From Takakia lepidozioides (taxonomy: Eukaryota > Streptophyta > Takakiopsida > Takakiales > Takakiaceae), in NCBI GenBank assembly GCA_030704615.1, contig CM060733.1, positions 73,658,001 to 73,718,000 on the forward strand: DNA of 60,000 nt, in the 5' to 3' direction. The notes beneath the pieces are model-generated. The model worked only from the letters and a program-made list of their open reading frames with translations, searched no databases and was not told where the DNA came from. Below are positions 23,412 to 35,087 of this stretch, in pieces; the stretch's first letter is position 1, and every line of letters starts with the position of its first letter. The position numbers and the translations under genes were made by a program.

Positions 23412-24550
23412 TACCGGGGTTACACAGTCCATAGGATCCGTGACAGGTGGACGTGGGTTAACATCCGGACAGTGGCCGGCGAAAAAGTGGACGGAGGCAC
23501 GTTTAGAAATGGACACGTGGACGCCAGGGCGAGACACACAGCCGGACATGGATTGCAAAGGCGAGTGTCATCAAGGAAAAAGACAAAATTGGCCGTCAAA
23601 GTACCTACCCGACACATTAACTTATTATGGGCCCATTAATGCATACATGGAAAGGGTAACGGAACCCTTTAAAAGTACCAAAAAGCGAAATCCATGTCAC
23701 ATGTGCTATCCTAGTGGACAGTCCAGAGTGGAAAATCCATGGAAGGAAATTAAATCTAAAATCCAGTCACAACAGTTACAGCCAATCATACGCCAGAAGC
23801 AGGATCAAGAAAAGGGAGGGATTTTAAGCGTAAGAGTCGGCGTCATTCCAAGTAACGGGCGTCTCGACGGGACAGACCATCAATGCTATGGAGGAACTAA
23901 CAGACTATACGCTCGCGATACTACTTACGCAGTGGCACGGGGATAGAAGAACAGAGAGTGTCTTTTCTCTTAATCGATGCTTGCAAGCCCCGCAGGCTTA
24001 CAAGAAATTACCCATAGCATTTTGTGGCAACCATACGTTTATGCTTTGTGCATTGCAGGCATTTCTTCAATTGTTACAGCCAAAACCTTTCTGTGGGTCT
24101 AGAATGAAGAGAGTGAGAGGAATGGAAGAAATCAGGGTGAAGAGCACCACAATCCTGCAGAAACAAACGATTGCTACTCCACAGGCGGTACAGTTACTGA
24201 AGGAGCTGCGATTAGAAGGATTGCAAAGCAAAGATTGGACATTGCACCATAGGCAGTACATGTTACAATTCTTGCAGAACTTGGAGCCTAGGACAAGAGC
24301 AACAACGGTGAAGGGAGTTGAATTAGAAATTACTCCCCTATACCTACAGCAATTGTTTGAATTGCCATCAGGTCAGGTGCATGTGGAGGAGCACAGGGCA
24401 AGACTGCAAATAGGGGACTTATTCCAAGAAGGGAGTTTCTTTAAAACTCAGGGTTATGCTTGTACCAAGGCCGTGTACCTAGGGCTAAGGGAGGTAGGCC
24501 AGGTATTGAACGTTCTGTTTGTCATGAAACAGAACCAACAGTATTTGAAA
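23412..24550 (+). mobile_element. Fragment of the 13-kb gypsy family 3' region inserted in an RT gene
   Basis: Matches 42912-44060 of the full-length element on the opposite strand to its host. It carries the frame starting MEELTDYTLAILLTQW (23888) and the segment with LQSKDWTLHHRQYMLQFLQN. It interrupts RT between CLYQWRF and LGLKNAPAEFQRVMDR. No LTR is present at either end. Confidence 0.8.
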
Positions 24551-25016
24551 CCGCCACTGATATAGGCAATCCTTCCCGTGCTCATTGATCCCCCAGAATG
24601 TCGTCTTCTGCTTGTCCGCCTCCTTGATCGGCAACTGGTGATATCCGGATATCCAAAGTGCTAAAGACCTTGGCATGCCCAATGGCATCAAAGATCTCCT
24701 CCGGTGTGGGCATGGCATACTTATCGGACTTGGTCTGATGAATTACAAGCCGGTAATCACCGCACATACGTCTCTCCGTCCAATTGCCATAGACATCCTT
24801 CTTGGTTGGCATCACTGTGGCTGAAGCATACTCTCCACCAGAGAGCTCCACCAAACCAGCCTGCTAGAGGTCTTGAGTCCTCATCTGAATCAAAGACCTC
24901 TTCATGTCACTGTATCTATAGGGTCTCCGAAAGATTGGCGTTTGCAACCATGCATTGTGCACAGTCTCTGCCAAATTGCAAGATGGCATGTCTGTCATTT
25001 CCTCAATGTTGTCTGA
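24551..25016 (-). pseudogene. Second gypsy pol fragment: RT fingers
   Basis: Continues the RT split by the insertion: VMPTKKDVYGNWTERRMCGD, YAMPTPEEIFDAIGHAKVFS, then DKQKTTFWGINEHGK. The D of STLD is the first RT catalytic Asp region. A TAG replaces a codon before QAGLVELSGG near 24865. The 5' side joins the PM gene at about 25016. Confidence 0.75.
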
Positions 25017-28000
25017 ATGAAGGCAGGGCTCCCAGTCCGTGAATACCGCAGGGGTTCAGTTGAAGTGAGGCTATGAGGGAGAAGTTCCGTGGGAACGTTG
25101 TTGAACAGGATGTCGTAATCGATGGGGTCGCAGTTCGGGTCAACCAACAATCCCTCATTCGGGAAAGCAAAGGTGGAGTTCTCCTTCACAAAGCAGTATG
25201 CATCAAACTGCTTCGTCTGCATACACAGTGGGGAACGATTAGAAATCGAATGCGGCACCGCATTTCAAAACTCCTAAGAAAATGAAAGGACGAGTGTCAA
25301 TGTCGTAATTACCTTCTTCCCTTCCGACCGAAGACCCAATGTGTTGATGCACGTCCACTTCTTCTTCAGAATTGGGACGGCGCTCTTGCGGGTCCACTTC
25401 GCAATTCCTGTCTGCGTGTTTTTGCCTCTGCTCGCCAGGACAACCACGCAGCCTCTGTCGTCCAACACCATGCGGGCGAGCCCGAATCCTTTCTTCCAAA
25501 AGTCCTCGGAGTACCTGTTCCAAGATGGCAAAGCTTGCAGTCCTTCCACAGGTTCTCCGTCCGGAATATCCAAGATGATCATATCGCAAGACCACTCGGT
25601 GGCATTTCCGCCCCTCCTGCAATCCTTGTCTGCACACACCCTCTCAAAGAACAAGACCATCTTCAGAAACCCAGGGGTGTCGGAAGGCTCTTCGGCAGCC
25701 GCCTTCTTCAGTGCTCTGCCCTTCAGACCCTCCATGGTCTTCATGTATGCCAACTTGGCTGCCCGTCCATCCAAAGCTGCCAAGAAACTCTCATTCACAC
25801 ACTGGACTACTGTATCGGGATCCACTTTCGGCCTCTTCATTTCCACTGGCTCGAAAGGGTGCCCCCCCAGGGGGTTGAAGAGTGCCTTCTTTGCCGAGCC
25901 AGTTCTCGTCCCTCTCATGACAACGGTGGGCACAGGGGATTTCGGCTGCGTTTTGGGGGGTGGGCTGGTTGCAAAGTCTCCATTGGAGTCCTCTTCCTCA
26001 CCCTCTACCTGCACTATCTGTTTCTGCTTCTTCGTTTTCTTGGGTGTCACAACTGCTGCTCCTTGCTGGCGAGTCCGCTTCTTGGACCCCTTCTGTTGAG
26101 CCTGCACAACTGCATCCACCGTCTTCTGTGCCATCTCAGCTGCCTTTCTGGATTGTTCCAGAGGAGCAACTTCCTTTGCCGACTCTGGCCCAGCAAGGAC
26201 ACGTCTTTCCTTTCTCTTCTCTTCTGCTTTCGCGTGCAGATCTTTCTTAGACTCGTCAACAATTCCGCCAGACATGTCCAGGTACCACAGACATCCAACC
26301 AAATGCGCGGCATGCCATTGTTTCTGCATCTCGGGTGTGTAGACACAGCTTGGGCCCGCCACGGTCCAAGCCATGAAGAACGGGGGCTCTTGAGCCAGGG
26401 CCCCTGTCTGAAGAAGCACGTATTTCATATACCTGCAGGGCAGTCAGCATGCGTGAGCAAAAGTTGAGACCAACGTACTCGCAGAGTGCAACCAAAAACT
26501 TAAAATGCAAATGCGGTGCCGCATTTCCCAGACAAACCTCATAACCAGGCTTTGCATACAAGGACAGCTGGGCTTCACCTGTAAACAATTCGCATTGCAG
26601 CTTTTCCCGCTCCCTCCTGATGTGTAAACTCCACGCTCCTGCTTGCTGTCTGCAGCTCCCTGGCGAAGAGGTTGTCCTTGTACGCACATCTGAAACGTGT
26701 CACGTAGTCTTCCAATGTCTGTGTTCCATCCCATTTGACGTACAAGCCGAACGAATTTGTATGCATTACGACTTGCTCCTTCGCATTCGTCATTACCTAC
26801 GATTCCCACATGCATTGTCACGTAGCAGTTCAGGGAATTCATTTCAGAAAAGCAAATCTGGGGAAGTACCTTGAATTACTTGGAACCACCAAGTCATGCG
26901 GTTGAGCCACACATCCACTGCAGGGTCGGAAACTTCGAGTGGAAAAGACCACATTGTCCTTATACTCTCCGATGCATTCCAGATCGACAGCCACCTTGTC
27001 TGCCATTTCCGATCCAATGTCAGGAGCAGGAAGAAGGGTGGCTATTGCTAGGAAGGAACTTCAGTGCATTGAAACCTCACCTTCTCTTTCGCCTCAACAC
27101 ATGTCGTTGAGAGGTGATGCAGTTTCTCCAACTGCATGGTCGGCTGCATGGCCCGAGAATAGTGTTTTGCAATCTCGGGGATGAAGTCCTTTCCAAGTGC
27201 CGGATCTGCAATGGCCACCAGCTTCACAAGCTTTGACTTATATTTTGTTCTGGACTTGACCCCGGCTTCCTTCAAGTGCTCAGCCAATGACTGCAACGTT
27301 TTGACCTGCCCCTCACTTTCCATGAAGAAGCGTTTGGCATGGGCCGAATCCAGCTTGATGTTTGACTGCCAACAAAAACATGCAGAAGCGTTACATTCGA
27401 TTCATGTGGAAAGATTACTGAAAATTGGGGAAGGATGAGCAGAGGGAAATGGGAGGACGACTTACTTCGTATATCATCTCCACCATTCCATCCATAATGA
27501 GACGATACCATGTCCGGTCAGTTTTTGCCACGACTTTCTGAATGAGCTCGGGCTCCAGCATTTCCGCAAACATGTGCGGATCAGTGAGACCAGTTTTCCT
27601 TAGCCTATACAGCATATGTGCCATGTGGGTATGCACGTACGCATTTTTAGTGACCCTGCAAGGCACACTCTCCGGTTCAGTCCACGAAAGCACGGAAACA
27701 AAACAGATTGGAAACCGAAATGCGGCACCGCATTTCAAACGTGCTTGGGAGGGTATGAGTATCTTACAAGTTGAGGTCCGCCATGGCATTCTTGAGCAGG
27801 GAGGAGTCTGCCGCCTTCACCTTGAGGATGACACACTCCACCATGTAATGCCAGCCAATGTGCTTGGCATGGTTCTGCTTGATGTACTCCCACCAGGCAA
27901 GAAGTCGGTGATTCCCGTCCCACACAAAGAACATTTTACCCGACATATGGCCGAAGTCTGGATCACCCTTCAGCGTTGCCTCAAATTCATTGTTGCGAGT

Positions 28001-28801
28001 GTGCCAGTGGGTATCCCATGTTGTCAATTCATCCGTAGTGGGTCCACGAGATTCGCCGTCCTCATTCTCAATGGAAACGTAGAAGGCTGGCGAACCTAGA
28101 CGGTACCCTTCTCGAAATGCGAACTTCAGCTTATCCACATCTCCGGGACATGTCTGCCTGACGATGGGAAGGGAGACCATGCGACAGAGTGGGATTCGAA
28201 GAGTCCGCTGGAATACCCTGTTGCCCAGAACTCTGCCAATGCTACTGTGTGTCTCCTCCAACATTGTATCCGCTGCACTTTGGAATTCCTCCGGAGACAT
28301 TTCTGCTGGTGGCGGTAGGGGCTGAGCAGCTGGAGCATCCCCAACTGGAGCTTCACTCTGGGGAATCTTTGCGGGCAATTCTGCAATTGCAGAGGCCTCT
28401 TTCGGGCCTGCAGTATTCTGAAGATCTTCCTCAACGGTGGTCAGGTCTTGCTGCGAACGTTGAGCGGCAGCACCCTCCTCCGGTACCAGATCGACGAAAT
28501 CGGTCGATCCCATTGCCTTTGCTGCATCAGAGACGCCCCCAACATCTCCAGGCTGGAAATCAAGCAGGAATTGGGCTTCAGCTCGTGAAATCGGTTTTGC
28601 GGGAGACTGCTCCGCCCTCCCCCTGATTGCCTTCTGCTTCCTCATTCTTGCAGGTGAAGGTGTATGCTGCAATTGAATTTGCTTCATTCGCGTGGGTGGG
28701 GGGGAAACGGCCTGGTCCGGTTCAGAAACAAATTGAAGGACGGGCTGCTTCTTCTTCGTCTTTGCTGGAGAAGGGCTAGACCCCTGCTGGCGATTCTCCA
28801 T
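25017..28801 (-). CDS. PM gene, copy C: ParB-like plus class-beta methyltransferase-like protein (exons 1-7, 3' truncated)
   Basis: Best preserved copy. Exons on the minus strand: 1 28801-27768, 2 27655-27466, 3 27365-27081, 4 26999-26880, 5 26796-26579, 6 26432-25313, 7 25216 to the breakpoint. All junctions are GT-AG and frame-consistent; no stop interrupts the exons. Exon 1 has a Pro/Lys-rich N-terminus and FFVWDGNHRLLAWW (about 27900), like the GxHR motif of ParB/sulfiredoxin-type domains. Exon 6 has Lys-rich, NLS-like KKRTRQQ...PKKTKKQKQ, then CDMIILDIPDGEP (about 25568) where N4/N6-methyltransferases have DPPY, then MVLDDRGCVVVLAS. Exon 7 leads to the SAM motif, lost here but present in copies A and B. 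Motif order (catalytic, then SAM) is class beta. DIPD for DPPY suggests lost or altered catalysis. The frame stays open upstream of 28801, so the start may be earlier. Confidence 0.7.
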
Positions 28802-29639
28802 GACCTTCGAACGCGAGTCGCTCTCTGGGGTTTGAACTGCAATGACTTGCCCTTTGAAGCCGCGTCCTTGAAACGCACAGGGCTAGGCCTGGCAGGAAGA
28901 CCCGGCTCGTGGATCGGCTGGGTGTGCGTGCTGCAGCTAGCTCCACGGACTCTGCCTGCGGCTCTTCGGATTCCTGCGATCCCTCCAGCACGTCCACCTT
29001 TCCGGTTAGGCATGCAAACATCTTTTGCATTCAAGTCTCCTAGCATACAGTCTAAGAATTGCAGAAGAAAAATGAGGGGGGTTTCAGTGCTCGATCAGCT
29101 CGCGAATCCCGATAGCACGGAGCTCTCACTGGTGGCTGGGTTGCCCGCGTGCCCTGATGCTACGAGATGGCAATCTCCTCCTGTAGACGCATATGCTTCC
29201 TCCCCTTCGGCATTGGCCTACGTCCGAAGTACAATTTTTGGAGCTTGCGACGATGTCTCTTCTCTGGTGCACGCACTCCCTCCCTCTCACGTTCGAGCAT
29301 AAGAAGAAAAGAGACAGGGAAAAATGGCGAAGAGTGTAGATGGAAAAGGCGCGAGAGGGGTGACTGAGTAGACACGACAAAAGAAGATGAAATGGCGGTG
29401 ATGCACCACTTGGGTTCAAAAGGGTTGGACGAAAGTGTCTCCTCGTGGACTTTGCGTCATTACCAAATTCAAATCGTTCAGGGTACGCCTGCCATCCGAA
29501 ACACAAACATCATTATCCAACGGTCAGGCCGCGCCGCCTCATGCCACTTCATTCAGATAGAGTGCAGATATGTGCCGCAATTCCGTTGCTCCACGTGTTT
29601 ACATATCATGGCATTTCCGTCCCAGCGTCTGATGAGTTG
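28802..29639. other. 5' flank of PM copy C
   Basis: Region between the PM start and the large array. Short overlapping frames exist on both strands near 28800-29040, including a minus-strand one with KGGRAGGIAGIRRAAGRVRG, but I cannot decide whether any is an upstream PM exon. The PM promoter should lie here or in the array; no clear TATA box was identified. Confidence 0.4.
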
Positions 29640-31990
29640 GAGTGAAAATGCAAATGCAGCGCCGCATTTCCGTTAAGTACCATCACGACGCTATACATAC
29701 CGTACTTGTTGGAAGAAAATGCGGCACCGCATTTCCGTTCCACCTTCACAAACCTTAGTTTTTGAACGGACATGCGGTGCCGCATTTCCAGTCTGGAGAC
29801 TATGAAGGTCTCACATGGATGGAAATGCGGCACCGCATTTCCGTCCCACAGCTGCATGCCTGAGATACAAAAGGGAAATGCGGCGCCGCATTTCCATTCT
29901 GGAATGTCGGAAGGTGCGATTCGGACGGAAATGCGGCACATCATTTCCGTTCTCGTGGTTCATGATTTTCAATCTGAACGGAAATGCGGTACCGCCTTTC
30001 CGTTCCACCTTCACATACCTTAGTTGATGAACGGAAATGCCGTGCCACATTTCCGTTCGGGAAAGTATAAAGGTCTCACCTGAACGGAAATGCGGTGCCG
30101 CATTTCCGTCCCACAGCTGCATGCCTGAGATACAAAAGGGAAATGCGGCGCTGCATTTCCATTCTGGAATGTCGGAAGGTGCGATTCGGACGGAAATGCG
30201 GCACATCATTTCAGTTCCCGTGGTTCATGATTTTCAATCTGAACGGAAATGCGGTACCGCCTTTCTGTTCCACCTTCACATACCTTAGTTGATGAACGGA
30301 AATGCCGTGCCACATTTCCGTTCAGGAAAGTATAAAGGTCTCACCTGAACGGAAATGCGGTGCCGCATTTCCGGTCAGGAGAGTATGAAGGTCTCACATG
30401 GATGGAAATGCGGCACCGCATTTCCGTCCCACAGCTGCATGCCTGAGATACAAAAGGGAAATGCGGCGCTGCATTTCCATTCTGGAATGTCGGAAGGTGC
30501 GATTCGGACGGAAATGCGGCACATCATTTCAGTTCCCGTGGTTCATGATTTTCAATCTGAACGGAAATGCGGTACCGCCTTTCCGTTCCACCTTCACATA
30601 CCTTAGTTGATGAACGGAAATGTCGTGCCACATTTCCGTTCGGGAAAGTATAAAGGTCTCACCTGAACGGAAATGCGGTGCCGCATTTCCGGTCAGGAGA
30701 GTATGAAGGTCTCACATGGATGGAAATGCGGCACCGCATTTCCGTCCCACAGCTCCATTCCTCATATACAAAACGGAAATGCGGCGCCGCATTTCCGTTT
30801 TGGAATGTCGGAAGGTGCGACTCGGACGGAAATGTGGTGCCGCATTTCAGTTCCGATGGTTCACGATTTTCAGTCAGAACGGAAATGCGGTACCGCATTT
30901 CCGTACTAGAGAGTATGAAGGTCTCAAACGGACGGAAATGTGGTGCAAAATTTTCGTCCCTCCGCTCCATGCCTGAGATAGAAAACGGAAATGTGGCGCC
31001 GCATTTCCGTTCTAGTATGTCGGAAGGTGCGACTCGGATGGAAATGCGGTGCCGTATTTCAGTTCCCGTTGTTCATAATTCTCAATCACAACGGAAATGC
31101 GGTACCGCATTTCCGTTCTGGAGAGTATGAAGGTCTTAACCGGTCGAAAATGCGCTGCAGCATTTCCGTCACTCGGCTCCATGCCTCAGATAAAAAACGG
31201 AAATGCGGCGCCGCATTTCCGTTCTGGAATGTCGGAAGGTGCGACTCGGACGGAAATGCGGTGCCGCATTTCCGTTCTGGAGAGTATGAAGGTCTCAAAC
31301 GGACGGAAATGCGGTGCAGCAATTCCGTCCCTCAGCTCCATGCCTCAGATACAAAACGGAAATGCGGGGCCGTATTTCCGTTCTAGAATGTCGGAAGGTG
31401 CGACTCGGACGGAAATGCGGTGCCGCATTTCAGTTCCAATGGTAACGATTTTCAGTCGGAACGGAAATGCGGTGCCGCATTTCAGTTCGGATGGTTCACG
31501 ATTTTCAGTCGGAACGGAAATGCGGTGCCGCATTTCCGTTCTGGAGAGTATGAAGGTCTCAAACGGACGGAAATGCGGTGCATCATTTCCGTCCCTCAGC
31601 TCCATGCCTCAGATACAAAACGGAAATGCGGGGCCGTATTTCCGTTCTGGTATGTCGGAAGGTGCGACTCGGACGGAAATGCGGTGCCGCATTTCAGTTC
31701 CCCTGGTTCATGATTCTCAATCAGAACGGAAATGCGTTACCGCATTTCCGTTCCACCTTCACATACCGTGCTTGTTGGATGGAAATGCGGCACCGCATTT
31801 CCGTTCTGGAGAGTATAAAGGTTTCCCAGGACGGAAACTCGGTGCCGCTTTTCCGTCGCATTGGTGCATGACTAAGATGCAAAACGGAAATGCGGCGCCG
31901 TATTTCCGTCCAACAGCAATCGAAAGTATCAGTCCGGTCGGAAATGCGGAACCTCATTTCCGCATGCGGAACCTCAATGGGTTGCATTGT
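29640..31990. repeat. Large palindrome array between divergent PM and MULE-A genes
   Basis: About 50 palindromes of GC-arm type, for example a perfect 22-bp one at 30775-30796. Spacing is 40-60 bp and the spacers recur in order (TCGGAAGGTGCGA, GGTTCATGATTTTCAATC, CACCTTCACATACCTTAG, GAGTATGAAGGTCTCA, GCTGCATGCCTGAGATAC), giving higher-order units of about 160-320 bp. Centres are GGTGCC, GGCACC, GGTACC and, less often, GGCGCC. Frames reading GNAAPHF or KCGTAFPF are translations of the repeat, not proteins. Confidence 0.95.
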
Positions 31991-32355
31991 TCCGAAACAA
32001 GACAATTGCGGCGTGTCTTGATGAGCACAACTTGGTTGTCTGACCGTTTTAACTAATAGTCCTGGCACTTGTCAGTGTGAACGTTCATGTCTGCACCGAG
32101 AATACTGGTGGATCCACCCTCAGGAGAAACTGTCAGGAGATGTTATTTCGTCGCCGAATCAGCCATCATTGTCATACTTACTAGCTATGGAATCACACCT
32201 CTCACCTTCATGCATGTAGCTTGAAACAATACTTCCCACTTCAATGTGCGACTTCCAATCGTCGATGGGCTCCGCAGATCCACTTACATGGTGCCTATGA
32301 GCCTTGGTCTTTCGCTATACTGAACCTCGCACTTGCCAACTTCGTGCGGTCTTCG

Positions 32356-34108
32356 ATGGCTCCGAATTCCTACGCTATAGTTTGCTGTCCTCCGCAACTT
32401 GGGAGACCCTGGATCCCAAACGAGGGAGGACTTTGCAGAGTGACTGAAACTTACCTTTGTTCCAAATTCAAGCTCAAACCGGGCACAGTTTATTTGGAAG
32501 AAGAAAAGAAGGATGTTCGTGGACAGGTTGACGAGACCATTGTCATGCTAGGTAACGACGGAGGTTGCGGAATCGAATGGCACGTACCCCCATCAGACAC
32601 CATCCTGTACCGAGCTGTGGGAATGCCCATTCCCTTTCCGAATTAGTCGCTGCCCACACCATCCACAAAGGAGTCCGGAAACCGACAGGCGGCCACTGCC
32701 AACAGAGAGGTATGCAACGATAATCATTCCCGATTTGGACCGTCAAGACCCTCTATAGCTTCTCGTGTGGACGTATTCGACATTTCCGACGAGGAAGATG
32801 AGTGCATTGAGGTCCCCATGTCCTCCACACGGTCGTTCAAATCCGACATGGACGTCTCTGCAGGTGCTACGCATGTACCCTCGAGCATAACTCCAACCCG
32901 GTCCATTGTGCAGCTCCTACGGCAACATCACCTCGATGGTTCTCGCTCCGAGCTGGCTGCTCTCGACTATGCCAAATTTCCAGTCAGGAAGGTAACGTAT
33001 CTGCCTCCCGAAGTCGATGACAATGTCATCTTCGAGTTTCCACCTGTTACTTCCTCAAACAAAACCTCAGGGATGTTAACAGACATGGATCGAAAGCATG
33101 ACGGACACCCCTGGTGTGTGACAAAGACCAGTAGCACGAAAATTGCTGATGGTGTTCGTATACGATACGTCCTCTGTGCCGGGAAGCTGAGGTGCCTCAA
33201 TCCCGCCTGCTTCCACTTTCTTTCCAAAGGAGGGTGGAGAAACGAGACGGATTGGACTGGCACAACCCATCATCCATTCATTGTCTCCAGCCAAGCTCCT
33301 GCGGGTACTTTCAAGTGCGCACATTGCAAAGAACCACCGACGTGCATGTCCATGTGCAGAGCCAAGCAATATTACGTAATCCATTTGCTCCCGGACTTGA
33401 CTAGAGCTTGCATACACGGTCCACTGCCACCCCTTGGCGAGAGGCAACATGCGTGAGGCTGTGCAGGAAGCACACGACATCATAAAAGAGGAGGTGAAAT
33501 TGAGCCCCGGAGCCAGACCAAAGCAGATTCAGCTGAAGGCAGCCCACAAGGTTGCTCTTGGCAAAATCATGTCTAAAGATGGTTTAGACCGAGTGCCCTT
33601 GAACGAAGAGAAGATGCTTGACCTGTTGGAGTCCGTCTCGTACGTTTGTAGTCCAAATGTGCGGAATCACATCGTATCTTGCAAGCAGGAGTTCGGCCGG
33701 GGGTCGGACATGCACTCAATCCGGGAGGTGAAACGAATGACTGGATATGACTACATCCAAGGTAGCAGGTTTCCAGGGCAAGGCAGCAAATCCGATCGTT
33801 GTTACATTTTTAAAATGTCGACGTGTGGGCCTGGAAGTGGAGTCGACTTGGTCACTCGGATGACAACTGGAAACTTGTCGAATGCTTGGGTGATGTTTGA
33901 TCACATCAAGCGAATTACAAACCATCAGTGGGTGACTATGGGTGCGCATGTTTATGACTATCACTCCAAGAGGCTCATGACGATTGCAATCTGCGAGATG
34001 AAAGGGGAGGACACACAGTCGGAGATGCATCTGTGGGAGGGCATAAACGAGCAGATGGCAAGGGCGGGATTGCCAGAGCCCAATTTCAGGGGATTCATGG
34101 CAGACAAC
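32356..34108 (+). pseudogene. MULE-A transposase, copy 2, 5' half
   Basis: N-terminal half of a MULE-A gene whose 3' half is at 53139. Start put at ATG 32356 (MAPNSYAIVCCPPQ). It reads through the acidic linker, the Cys/His-rich segment (CAHCKEPPTCMSMC), GSRFPGQG, STCGPGSGVD and the first catalytic Asp (HVYD, about 33958) to FRGFMADN, where coding stops at the insertion. Defects are TAG at 32644 (CAG in copy 1) and a 5-bp deletion near 33420 after ACIH. Together with 53139-54995 this gives the whole domain order of the family, about 1000 residues. Confidence 0.9.
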
Positions 34109-34165
34109 GGGGGGCTTCTATGTCATGAGTGGCATGAGCATGAGCGGAAAAAAAAAACATGAGCA
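34109..34165. repeat. Left TIR and subterminal region of element B
   Basis: G-run, CTTCTATGTCATGAG, then CATGAGC motifs and an A tract. Nearly identical to the inward reading of the ends at 8533 and 57413. Confidence 0.75.
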
Positions 34166-34259
34166 GACCATTGTGTGTCCACGGAAATAGGGTTAGGAGG
34201 CACGAAAATAAGGTCATGTGAAGTTGGAATGTGGCACCAGTGGACTTGAAATGCAACAT

Positions 34260-34265
34260 TTTATT
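34260..34265 (-). promoter_or_regulatory. Candidate polyadenylation signal of PM-B
   Basis: TTTATT on plus (AATAAA on minus), 64 bp beyond the PM-B stop and about 95 bp from the TIR. Confidence 0.55.
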
Positions 34266-34328
34266 GCAAATTTTGTGGCAAGCCACGTCTATACAAGTGT
34301 GTTCTAACTGTCATAGCCGGAATGGGCA

Positions 34329-34920
34329 CTACTCTCCTACACCCTCCGAGGAACTTGCCCCACCTTCTTCCTCATCCCCCTCATCCTCCGAGCTCTGTGA
34401 TGCATCAGTTCCACTATGCCTCTCAAAAATCCCGTCCTCTTGGGGGACTGTCCACCTCACCTCCTGGGAATCTTCTGCATCTTCTCCCCCAGTTTCCTCA
34501 GCTGAATCCAAGACAAATCTACGAGCCTGACGGGCTCTAATAGCTGCTGCCTCCTCCCTCATCTTCATTTTCTTGAGGCTTGCCTCGTCTAAAATCTGCT
34601 GTACACGACTAGGTTCGGAACACCTCCTAATGGACACCGAAGCAAGCCGGGCAACATAAGTAGGAAGGATGTAGTCCCTTTCTGGACTAGGCATGAAATC
34701 CCCCCTGGCAAAAAAATGCACGTTCCTCCTGCCCTTGAACTGCGGTGTAGACGTCCCTCCTACAGTACTTGGCATCCTACAGTAAGAACAAATCCACTTG
34801 AAGAATGTCAATACCAGCAGAAGCAGAAACGGTCTTTCAATGAAATAAAAGAGCGAGGGGAGGTGCCTCACAAAATCAGGAGGCAACTTACAATGCGACC
34901 ACTCACTCGTAAACCATTTT
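34329..34920 (-). pseudogene. PM gene remnant of element B (exon 9 and edge of exon 8)
   Basis: Exon 9 is 34776-34329, with acceptor CTGTAG and the same phase as copies A and B. It encodes a diverged homologue: KGRRNVHFFARGDFMPSPER, then IRRCSEPSRVQQILDEA, QEVRWTVPQEDGIFE and an acidic Ser/Glu tail, against the corresponding A-family segments KNVPFFARADFMTSPVKD and EVRWSVPQGEDGIFE. The exon 8 end survives to 34907 (VYE, donor GTGAGT). The rest is replaced by palindromic sequence at about 34920. The divergence shows PM-B is a separate family, paralleling MULE-B against MULE-A. Confidence 0.8.
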
Positions 34921-35087
34921 CGGCACCATTTTCCTAGGTTGGGCCCAAAAATGGCTAAGTCCCAGAACTGACTGGGCGCGGAACTAGAAAAATGGCGCCA
35001 AATTTCCGGTTGCGATTCCAGCCACCCTAGGGACTTAGCCATTTTCGGGGCTGAAAATGGCTAAGTCCTAGATCTGACTGGGCCCCG
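34921..35087. repeat. Palindrome units, AT-arm and hybrid type
   Basis: GAAAAATGGCGCC half-sites with the spacer GGACTTAGCCATTTTCGGGG. Same family as 48151-48938; the gypsy element split this array. Confidence 0.85.

Noticed and set aside
27764-28801. PM and palindromes as a bacterial ParB-parS partition system or bacterial contamination
   Set aside because: The gene has several frame-consistent GT-AG introns and lies among MULE and gypsy elements. Only a ParB-like motif is seen, with no ParA or ParB helix-turn-helix.
29640-31990. Long open frames reading GNAAPHF, KCGTAFPF or MRHRISV as a repeat-protein family
   Set aside because: Similar peptides appear on both strands and in several frames of the same DNA, as expected when a palindromic repeat is translated. 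There is no separate sign of coding.
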